Shown here in pieces: positions 1 through 6,041 of a DNA stretch of 11,562 nt. A model generated the notes under the pieces. The model did not search any database. It worked only from the letters and a program-made list of their open reading frames with translations, and had not been told where the DNA came from. Each line of letters opens with the position of its first letter. Within the stretch, counting starts at the first letter, position 1. The DNA comes from VFKE01 sp031400955 (GTDB taxonomy: Bacteria; Verrucomicrobiota; Verrucomicrobiia; Verrucomicrobiales; Verrucomicrobiaceae), in contig JANNQW010000275.1 of the NCBI GenBank assembly GCA_031400955.1, positions 1 to 11,562 on the forward strand. The letters run 5' to 3'. A program made the translations under genes and the position numbers.

Positions 1-2
1 CC

Positions 3-989
3 TTGAATACTGAACTTTTGATTCTCGGCACTCGCGGCAGCGAACTGGCCCTGCGCCAGACGGAGATGGTCATGGCTGCACTGCGTGAAGCTCATCCATC
101 GCTGCAAGTGGCGCAGAAAATCATCTCCACCATCGGCGACAAACGCACCGACCTGCGCTTCAGCGAATTCACCGAGGGCGGGCATCTCGACAAGGGCATC
201 TTCACCAAAGAACTTGAAATAGCCCTGGCGGCAGGTGAGATCGACGCCGCCGTGCACAGCCTGAAAGATGTGCCCACGGAATTGGACGCCGCTTTCATGA
301 TCGCCGCCACGCTGCCGCGCGCGCCGATCGAAGATGTGCTCGTCAGTCGCGAGGGCTTCGATTTGAAAACCCTTCCCGCAGGCGCAAAAATCGGCACCAG
401 CAGCGTGCGCCGCACCCGGCAATTGCGCTGGCTACGGACTGATGTGACCTGCGTCGAGATTCGTGGCAATGTGCCAACGCGCGTGAAAAAGCTGATCACG
501 CCCTCCGATCTCGACGGCGTCTTGCTGGCGCGCGCCGGACTGGAGCGACTTGGCATGCTGAGTGGCAGTAGCACAGGCTTCCAGCCTGTGTGTCCCACGG
601 GCATCCTGCCCGTGGTCATCGATGGCCATACTCTTCGCGCAGCCATCCTCCCCTGCGCCGATTTCCTCCCCGCCGCAGGCCAGGGTGCCATCGGCATCGA
701 AGCCCGCCGCGCGGATTCCCGCACGCTGAAACTTCTCACAGCCGTCAACCACGCAGACACCTTCGCCCGCGTCACTGCCGAGCGTGAATTCCTCCATCTG
801 CTCAAGGCTGGATGCCAGACACCCATCGGCGCGCACACCTGGATCGAAGGAACCACATTGCATATGAAAGTGACTGTGTTTGATGAAGCGAATGTCGATA
901 AGCCACCAAAAGTGTCGATGGCGAACGCCTCCGTGCAGGAGCCGAAAGCCTTGGCTGCGGAGATCGCGAAGCTTATTTTATCGGACTAG
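3..989 (+). CDS. hemC: Hydroxymethylbilane synthase (porphobilinogen deaminase), HemC
   Basis: Cytoplasmic enzyme that joins four porphobilinogens into hydroxymethylbilane, the substrate of HemD, which is encoded nearby. The family signatures are all present in 328 residues: GTRGSELALRQ at 9-19, HSLKD at 85-89 (D89 is the catalytic aspartate position), GTSSVRR at 131-137, RGNVPTR at 154-160, LPAAGQGAIGIE at 222-233, and C271 in KAGCQTPIGAH, which carries the dipyrromethane cofactor. The start shown is TTG at base 3, which puts the protein start where the family begins; a start upstream of the window cannot be excluded. Oddity: residues about 190-206 (STGFQPVCPTGILPVVI) are not part of the normal fold and are encoded by two back-to-back hairpins, yet the frame stays open and every catalytic motif survives. 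The gene ends 30 bp from the convergent hydrolase gene. Identification is very secure. Confidence 0.97.
   Translation: MNTELLILGTRGSELALRQTEMVMAALREAHPSLQVAQKIISTIGDKRTDLRFSEFTEGGHLDKGIFTKELEIALAAGEIDAAVHSLKDVPTELDAAFMIAATLPRAPIEDVLVSREGFDLKTLPAGAKIGTSSVRRTRQLRWLRTDVTCVEIRGNVPTRVKKLITPSDLDGVLLARAGLERLGMLSGSSTGFQPVCPTGILPVVIDGHTLRAAILPCADFLPAAGQGAIGIEARRADSRTLKLLTAVNHADTFARVTAEREFLHLLKAGCQTPIGAHTWIEGTTLHMKVTVFDEANVDKPPKVSMANASVQEPKALAAEIAKLILSD
572..615. repeat. In-frame double-hairpin palindromic repeat inside hemC
   Basis: Two perfect inverted repeats lie side by side. The first has 8-bp arms cacaggct/agcctgtg (572-579 and 583-590). The second has 9-bp arms ccacgggca/tgcccgtgg (595-603 and 607-615). 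Both have the loop TCC and they are separated by four bases. Read in the hemC frame they encode TGFQPV and TGILPV. The segment falls between RAGLERLG and the LPAAGQG motif, where HemC normally has a short variable connection. This looks like a dispersed palindromic (REP/MITE-like) repeat inserted in frame. Its recurrence elsewhere in the genome cannot be tested here. Confidence 0.8.
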
Positions 990-1019
990 TCGCACGGACG
1001 AAACAGTCGCGTCATTCAC

Positions 1020-2660
1020 CTACCGCAGCGAGAGCCGGGGCTCAACCATCTCTTGCGGGAGCGGCTTCTGTTCATGGAGCAGACGGATATCGTCTCGATT
1101 TAACAATCCGCTGCTGACATGCAATTGATCTATCACGCCGTCCAACGGTGTGCCACCAGCAAGATCGGCGCCCAGCCGCCAGTCACCAGGGGCTGGGTTG
1201 ATCGCAAATTTGCCGCGGAAGACGGCCACAGAGCGCCCATCGCAAAATAACTCCACGCGTTCTGGCTGGCAGGACAAGGCGAGATGATGGAAGCGCGCAT
1301 CTGCTTTTAATCCCAAGTGCCGGGTTTCCACTTGCTCTGCCCCCGGCATATCGAAGGCGAGGTCGCCCTTTTTCGTGACCAGCCAGCGCCAGTTGTGCTG
1401 GCGGGCCACATCGCCGCTGACGAGAGTCTGCTCTTTATCAAGGTGGTTCCACTTCACCCAGAAACTCAGGCTGAAGGGGCCCCGATTGCCAGCGAAGACG
1501 CGCCCGGCGTCCGTTGCGGGAAGCAGGAGGTGGCTGCCATCGCCCGGGAGGGCCAGTCCTGCTCCCTGAATTCCCTGCGTAGTGGCGCGGAACGAATCAG
1601 GCGTGGCACCCACATAGCGCGCCTTCAGACCAGTATGCTTATCTTTAGTTTCCATGCCGCTGGTTTTCACCTCCTCATCAAACGTGAAAGCCAGCAGCGA
1701 CTTCGACCCGCTGGCGCGCTCCGGCGCAAAGGCCTGCCCCTTGCGCTGGCGAAACAGCCATTCCGCGAATTCCTCCTCGGCGTATGCACCGCGCCAGGAA
1801 CTGTGTCCATACTGCAGGCCTTTGGAAAAAACAGTTACCCGCCGATCCGTAGCACCTTCCGCGCGCCGTGCTGCGTGCCATGTCTGCCAGGTGCCATCCG
1901 GGCCATAAACATTGTCATCGCTGGAGAAAAATGCCCACAATGGAATCTTCAGTTTCTGCCGCCCTAGCCACTCTGCATCAACGCCGCTGGCCACGGGGGC
2001 GGCGGCAGCGAAGATATCCGGAAATTCTGCCGCCAACTGCCAGACGCCCTCTCCGCCGCTAGACAAGCCCGTTTCATAAATTCGATCCGGATCCAGCGAG
2101 TTATTATAGTCGCGATAGTCGGATTTTCCTTTCAAGGCGCAAACCGTTCCCACCGCAAGTCGCAGACAGTCGGCGATGTCACCATTGTCTTTGCGATGCC
2201 CCCAATATTCATTTTCGCCACATTGAGGTGCTACCACGAAGCAGGGATATCGCGCCGCCCCCTTCTTGGTAAGAAACAGTCGGGCCTCCACCAGCCGCAG
2301 TTCAGTGTATTTGTTATCGCGCCCTCGCTCGCCATGTCCATGCAAATGGAGGATGAGCGGATACTTTTCACCAGGCTTGATCTTTTCCGGCACATACAGG
2401 CGAAAGGGCTGGATCAGGCCGGTCTTTGTCTCGGTAAATGCCAGCGAAAGACCTTCGCGCATATCATTGAAATTTTGATCGGCCCACTTCTGCCGCCGAA
2501 ATTTATCCAGCTTCTGTGGATCACCTTCGGGATAGGGAGCAATGGTTCCAGCGGGGATGTCACTGGCCGTCTCCGGAGAGGCCCGCAGTCCAGAACTGAG
2601 ACACGAGAGCACGGGGATAAGCCGCGCAACAATACCTATGAAATGCAATAGATGCTTCAT
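1020..2660 (-). CDS. Secreted alpha/beta-hydrolase (esterase/peptidase-like) with C-terminal LamG-like domain
   Basis: Predicted exported hydrolase of 546 residues. The chosen start (ATG at 2660) gives a signal peptide: MKHLL, a hydrophobic core, then a cut near residue 27 (GLRA/SPETA). C20 in VLSC is a weak lipobox alternative. An ATG at 2693 would add 11 residues before the signal. Residues about 70-305 form a hydrolase of the PHB-depolymerase/feruloyl-esterase-like type: LILHLHGHGERG (oxyanion region), GLSSGG with S200 as nucleophile, D248 or D249 in FFSSDDNVYGPDG, and H286 in QYGHSSW. Residues about 311-541 resemble a concanavalin-like LamG jellyroll (FSLSFWVKW, WRWLVTKKGDLAFD, RFHHLALS, LDGVIDQLHV). 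The substrate is unknown; a carbohydrate ester or a polymer outside the cell is a reasonable guess. It is convergent with hemC, divergent from cobA-hemD, and unrelated to tetrapyrrole synthesis. Confidence 0.85.
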   Translation of the reverse strand: MKHLLHFIGIVARLIPVLSCLSSGLRASPETASDIPAGTIAPYPEGDPQKLDKFRRQKWADQNFNDMREGLSLAFTETKTGLIQPFRLYVPEKIKPGEKYPLILHLHGHGERGRDNKYTELRLVEARLFLTKKGAARYPCFVVAPQCGENEYWGHRKDNGDIADCLRLAVGTVCALKGKSDYRDYNNSLDPDRIYETGLSSGGEGVWQLAAEFPDIFAAAAPVASGVDAEWLGRQKLKIPLWAFFSSDDNVYGPDGTWQTWHAARRAEGATDRRVTVFSKGLQYGHSSWRGAYAEEEFAEWLFRQRKGQAFAPERASGSKSLLAFTFDEEVKTSGMETKDKHTGLKARYVGATPDSFRATTQGIQGAGLALPGDGSHLLLPATDAGRVFAGNRGPFSLSFWVKWNHLDKEQTLVSGDVARQHNWRWLVTKKGDLAFDMPGAEQVETRHLGLKADARFHHLALSCQPERVELFCDGRSVAVFRGKFAINPAPGDWRLGADLAGGTPLDGVIDQLHVSSGLLNRDDIRLLHEQKPLPQEMVEPRLSLR

Positions 2661-2722
2661 GATGATGACTGGCTGAGGTTTGTCTCCCACCATGCAGATT
2701 CTGGAATGGCACCGAGATAAGA

Positions 2723-2752
2723 ATGCTAACTGCTTTGTGATCCAAGTGTCAA
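2723..2752 (-). promoter_or_regulatory. Candidate sigma70-type promoter for the secreted hydrolase
   Basis: On the minus strand a perfect -35 hexamer TTGACA (2747-2752) is followed after 18 bp by TAGCAT (2723-2728), which matches the -10 consensus at four of six positions. Transcription would begin near 2716, about 55 bases before the hydrolase start chosen here. No comparable plus-strand promoter for cobA-hemD stood out in this divergent gap. This is sequence inspection only. Confidence 0.4.
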
Positions 2753-2824
2753 GCCATCAGTCCGTCAGAGCGACGCTAACAAAACGCGATGCATAAATCC
2801 AGCAGCCTGCTAGTTTCGATCATC

Positions 2825-4342
2825 ATGCCCCATGCAAAAGCGAATACTGGAATATGTTACCTCGTCGGTGCCGGCCCCGGCGATCCCGGCCTGCTCACCC
2901 TGCGCGGCAAGGAGTGCATCGAACTCGCGGACGTGCTCGTCTATGATTACCTGAGCAACGCGGAACTGCTGCGATTTGCCAAACCTGGCGCCGAGAAGAT
3001 TTATGTGGGCAAAAAGGCCAAGGTGCACACGCTCTCGCAAGAAGGCATTAATCAGTTGATCGTTGAGAAGACGCTTGCGGGCAAGATCGTGACGCGCTTG
3101 AAGGGCGGCGATCCGGTGCTGTTCGGTCGTGGCGCGGAAGAAGCGCAGGAACTCGCCGATGCCGGCGTCGCCTTCGAGATCGTTCCCGGCGTGACGTCTG
3201 CGATCGCGGGCCCGGCTTACGCCGGCATCCCGGTGACGCATCGCTCGCACGCCTCGCAAGTCACCATCTTCACCGGACACGAAGATCCGACCAAACCGGA
3301 AAGCTCGCTCGACTACGCCAAGATCGCGCAAGCCGACGGCACCAAGGTCATGCTCATGGGCGTGGAACGCATCGCGGAAATCGCAGACCAGCTCATCGCG
3401 CACGGCGCAAAACCAGCCACTCCCATCGCTTTGACACGCTGGGCCACCACGGGACGCCAGCAGACCATCGAGGGAACGCTGGCCACCATCGCGCAGATCG
3501 TTCAGGAGAAAAATTTCAAAGCGCCCGCTGTCTGCGTCATCGGCACCGTGGTGCTGGAGCGCGACAAGCTGAACTGGTTCGAGAACCGCCCGCTCTTTGG
3601 GAAGCGCATCGTCGTCACCCGCACGCGCCAGCAGGCAGGCGAACTCTCGAAGAAGCTCTCGCAACTCGGAGCGGATGTCATTGAGCTGCCCACGATCCGC
3701 ATCGAACCACCAAAGAACCTGAAGGAGTTCGGCCAGCTCGTGATGGACTGCCACACTTACGACTGGATCGTCTTTACCAGCCCGAACGGTGTGGACCATT
3801 TCTTCGAGATGTTCTACAAACTCTACCAGGATGCCCGCAGCATCGGTGCCGTGAAGATCGCCGCCATCGGTCCGGGCACGGCGGACAAGATCAGACAATA
3901 TCACCTCGCGGTGGACCTGATCCCGGAGAAGTTTGTCGCCGAAGGACTCATCAAGGCCTTCAAAAAAGAAGGTGTCGAGAACCAGACCATCCTCTGGGTC
4001 AAAGCCGAGAGCACGCGCGAAGTCATCGCCAACGAACTCACCGGCATGGGCGCAATTGTGGACGAGGCCATCGCCTACCGCACCGTTCCTGAAACCGAAG
4101 ACAACAGCGACGCCTTCACCCGCTTTAAGGATGAAGGCGCGGATGTGATCACATTTACCAGTTCATCCACCGTCGAACACTTCCTCGATCTCAAGTTGCC
4201 GCTGCCGGACAAGATCAAGATCGCCAGCATTGGCCCCATCACATCGAAGACGCTCAAGGACCGCGGACTACGCGTGGATATTGAGGCCAAGGATCACAGC
4301 ATTCCGGGACTGGTCAGCGCGATTAAGCGAGAGTTTGCGTAG
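2825..4342 (+). CDS. cobA-hemD: Fused uroporphyrinogen-III C-methyltransferase / uroporphyrinogen-III synthase
   Basis: Bifunctional cytoplasmic enzyme of 505 residues. The N-terminal half (about residues 8-250) is an S-adenosylmethionine uroporphyrinogen-III methyltransferase: YLVGAGPGDPG at 12-22, DVLVYDYL, RLKGGDPVLFGRGAEE from residue 91, VPGVTSAIAGPAYAGIPVTHR, and LTRWATTGRQQTIEGTL. The C-terminal half, starting near WFENRPLFGKRIVVTR at about residue 251, is HemD: GADVIELPTIRIEPP, DWIVFTSPNGVDHFF, AIGPGTADKIR, VITFTSSSTVEHF, IASIGPITSKTLKDRG. HemD cyclises hydroxymethylbilane to uroporphyrinogen III and CobA methylates it to precorrin-2, at the branch point between heme and siroheme/cobalamin. 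The start was set at ATG 2825 because the family begins just before YLVGAGPGDPG; an ATG at 2789 would add 12 atypical residues. No clear Shine-Dalgarno sequence. HemC, the preceding enzyme, is encoded 1.8 kb upstream on the same strand. Confidence 0.95.
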   Translation: MPHAKANTGICYLVGAGPGDPGLLTLRGKECIELADVLVYDYLSNAELLRFAKPGAEKIYVGKKAKVHTLSQEGINQLIVEKTLAGKIVTRLKGGDPVLFGRGAEEAQELADAGVAFEIVPGVTSAIAGPAYAGIPVTHRSHASQVTIFTGHEDPTKPESSLDYAKIAQADGTKVMLMGVERIAEIADQLIAHGAKPATPIALTRWATTGRQQTIEGTLATIAQIVQEKNFKAPAVCVIGTVVLERDKLNWFENRPLFGKRIVVTRTRQQAGELSKKLSQLGADVIELPTIRIEPPKNLKEFGQLVMDCHTYDWIVFTSPNGVDHFFEMFYKLYQDARSIGAVKIAAIGPGTADKIRQYHLAVDLIPEKFVAEGLIKAFKKEGVENQTILWVKAESTREVIANELTGMGAIVDEAIAYRTVPETEDNSDAFTRFKDEGADVITFTSSSTVEHFLDLKLPLPDKIKIASIGPITSKTLKDRGLRVDIEAKDHSIPGLVSAIKREFA

Positions 4343-4360
4343 GATCGTTGGCCAACCTTC

Positions 4361-5059
4361 TCACGCCGCCGCCAGCGACTCATCTCGCTTCATGCTGTGC
4401 GCTTCCTGACCGGCGGTGATGCCCAGACGCAGGTCGGAGATTGCAGTTTCAATGGAGACTGAATCATCAGAACTGGCGAACGATTGAAGCGATCGCTCCA
4501 GCGATAGAAAGCCAAAGGCGTGAACCTGCTGCCGAAACTCGACGAGGCCCTCGGCATCCGTTGCCGCAGCGCGCAATGCAAGAGGCGCAGCGTCGGCCCA
4601 TGCTGCAAAATCCCAGGCAGCCGCCGCTTTGAGAAACCGTTTCATGTCCAGCGTGCGCATCGGTTCTCCATCAGTCCAACAATGACCGGATATGATGACC
4701 TGCTGCAGGGCGCCTTTAAGAGTCGTCGCTTCGTAGGGTTTCGTGATGAAGCCGTCCATGCCGACCGCGCGGCAGAGCGCACGACGTTCCGGCGTGTTGT
4801 CCGCAGTGACCGCAACGATGCGCGGTCGATGAGTGTGCTCGCTCCACCCGTGAATGAGACGGTCGGCGGCCGCGACTCCTCCCAGTCTGGGCATTTGCAA
4901 ATCCATCAGCACCACATCGAATTCCTCGGTCTGCGCCAAGTGCATGGCCTCGTATCCAGTCGCGGCGTAACGCATCGCTCCGCCAAGAAACTGAATCATG
5001 TTCGCCATGAGCTTCTGGTGCGCGCTGTAATCATCGGCGATGAGAAATCTAACGGCCAT
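4361..5059 (-). CDS. Response regulator: receiver domain plus helical C-terminal tail
   Basis: 232-residue two-component receiver protein. Residues 1-122 form a canonical REC domain: the acidic pair D9-D10 in FLIADDYS, phosphoacceptor D53 in DVVLMDLQMPRLGG, T85 in AVTAD, and K107-P108 in FITKPY. The region after about residue 130 has no recognisable DNA-binding or enzymatic output domain. It is helical and alanine-rich, and QQVHAFGFLSLERSLQSF around H180 faintly resembles the core of a histidine phosphotransfer domain with one residue missing. The start is ATG 5059, immediately before the first receiver strand; the open frame runs further upstream but in low-quality sequence that overlaps birA. 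No histidine kinase lies in the window, so it is an orphan here. The gene ends 18 bp from the convergent cobA-hemD stop. The receiver assignment is secure; the role of the tail is not. Confidence 0.9.
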   Translation of the reverse strand: MAVRFLIADDYSAHQKLMANMIQFLGGAMRYAATGYEAMHLAQTEEFDVVLMDLQMPRLGGVAAADRLIHGWSEHTHRPRIVAVTADNTPERRALCRAVGMDGFITKPYEATTLKGALQQVIISGHCWTDGEPMRTLDMKRFLKAAAAWDFAAWADAAPLALRAAATDAEGLVEFRQQVHAFGFLSLERSLQSFASSDDSVSIETAISDLRLGITAGQEAHSMKRDESLAAA

Positions 5060-5121
5060 GAAGCGGTAAATGTCCGCCTGAATCGTATTTGCGCAAGCGC
5101 TCCATCGCGACACGATGCCCC

Positions 5122-5964
5122 ATGTCCACACTGAGTTCCACCCCACCGCTCGACGCCCGCCGCATTCGCGCAGCGCTGGCCGGTCATGCCATCGGCGCTG
5201 AAGTGCAGGTTCATGAGGAACTGGCGTCCACCAGCGATCATGTCCGTGAACTGGGACTCGCGGGGCTGCCCCACGGCCTCGTTGTCTTTGCAGAATCACA
5301 AACCGCAGGTCGCGGTCGACGGGAGAATCGCTGGAGCGCAGAGCCACGACATGACTTGCTGTTTTCCATCTTGATCCGGCCTGTAGTTGGGATGGAAAAA
5401 TTTTCACGACTGGCCACTCTGGCCGCGCTGGGTTTGTCGCGTGGCGTGGAGAGCATCACCGACGGAGCCGGGGCGTCTCGCCCTGGCCGGAGCAAGGGCG
5501 AGACGCCCTTGCTCCAAATCAAATGGCCGAACGATCTTTTACTCGGTGGAAAAAAGTTCTGCGGCATTCTCGCCGAGATGTTCACTTCGACGGCCGGACC
5601 GTTCCTGGTGCTGGGAGTCGGAATAAACGTGAACAGCGTGACTTTCCCCACGGAACTGCGAGAGAGCGCAACTTCACTGCGGCTGGAGTCGGGCGGTCAA
5701 CCACTCGACCGCACTGGACTGGCCATCGCTCTGCTCCACGGGCTGGAGCAGGCACTGCAGTCATGGGACAGCGGTTTTGAATGCATCATCACCGAAGTGA
5801 AACAACGCAGCTTTCTGCTCGGCAAACGCATCCGTGCGCGAATTGGAGACGATCTCGTCGTAGGGACGGCGCACGACCTCGGACATGAGGGCGGACTCGT
5901 GCTGCGGCGCGACGACGGCTCGTTGCTGGAACTCACCAGCGCGGAGAACGTGCGGCTGGCTTGA
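5122..5964 (+). CDS. birA: Biotin--[acetyl-CoA-carboxylase] ligase, BirA type without DNA-binding domain
   Basis: Attaches biotin, via biotinyl-AMP, to the lysine of biotin carboxyl carrier proteins in the cytoplasm. The 280-residue protein begins directly with the catalytic domain, so it is a monofunctional ligase that lacks the N-terminal winged helix of the E. coli repressor. Visible motifs: ASTSD at about 35-39, VVFAESQTAGRGRRENRW at 54-71 (biotinyl-AMP loop), KWPND at 134-138 with catalytic K134, KFCGILAEM, and LGVGINVN. A small C-terminal domain follows, about residues 230-280 (GKRIRARIGDDLVVGTAHDLGHEGGLVLRRDDGSLLELTSAENVRLA). Oddity: residues about 116-131 (AGASRPGRSKGETPLL) are encoded by a double palindrome placed in frame just before the KWPND strand. 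The start at 5122 gives a conventional N-terminus; in-frame ATG 5089 is an alternative. It diverges from the response regulator with a 62-bp gap. Confidence 0.94.
   Translation: MSTLSSTPPLDARRIRAALAGHAIGAEVQVHEELASTSDHVRELGLAGLPHGLVVFAESQTAGRGRRENRWSAEPRHDLLFSILIRPVVGMEKFSRLATLAALGLSRGVESITDGAGASRPGRSKGETPLLQIKWPNDLLLGGKKFCGILAEMFTSTAGPFLVLGVGINVNSVTFPTELRESATSLRLESGGQPLDRTGLAIALLHGLEQALQSWDSGFECIITEVKQRSFLLGKRIRARIGDDLVVGTAHDLGHEGGLVLRRDDGSLLELTSAENVRLA
5467..5515. repeat. In-frame double-hairpin palindromic repeat inside birA
   Basis: Two adjacent hairpins. The first is 5467-5487, 9-bp arms with one G-T pair and loop TCT. The second is 5489-5515 with perfect 12-bp arms ggagcaagggcg/cgcccttgctcc (5489-5500 and 5504-5515) and loop AGA. 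The two also pair with each other: gggcgtctcgccc (5471-5483) is the exact reverse complement of gggcgagacgccc (5496-5508). The segment encodes about 16 residues absent from ordinary biotin ligases and leaves the reading frame intact. It resembles an inserted dispersed repeat, in the same style as the one in hemC but with a different sequence. Confidence 0.8.
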
Positions 5965-6018
5965 TGACCTCGTAGCGGTCGCAAAAAGTGGCGTGAATGA
6001 TATATATCCCCAAAGGGA

Positions 6019-6041
6019 GCCTGACAGTATTACTGGCAGGC
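6019..6041. terminator. Hairpin spanning the nrdA stop codon, possible weak bidirectional terminator
   Basis: Inverted repeat gcctgacagt/actggcaggc (6019-6028 and 6032-6041) with a 3-base loop and one mismatch in ten. It contains the last codons and the stop of nrdA and lies in the convergent gap between birA and nrdA. Neither side has a proper run of T, so intrinsic termination is uncertain. Confidence 0.3.

Noticed and set aside
1317..1967. A 216-codon plus-strand open frame opposite the secreted hydrolase
   Set aside because: Antisense of the hydrolase and LamG region; no recognisable domain and no matching start context.
2810..3904. A 364-codon minus-strand open frame opposite cobA-hemD
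   Set aside because: Antisense shadow of a clearly assigned enzyme gene; the Arg/His/Asp-rich product shows no domain.
4347..4356. Palindrome gttggccaac between the convergent cobA-hemD and response-regulator stops
   Set aside because: Only 10 bp, with no loop or T run, so it is not a credible terminator and could easily be chance.
4343..5121. Extended N-terminus of the response regulator overlapping birA
   Set aside because: The extra upstream codons have no domain, and the receiver's first strand begins right after ATG 5059, so the shorter start is preferred.
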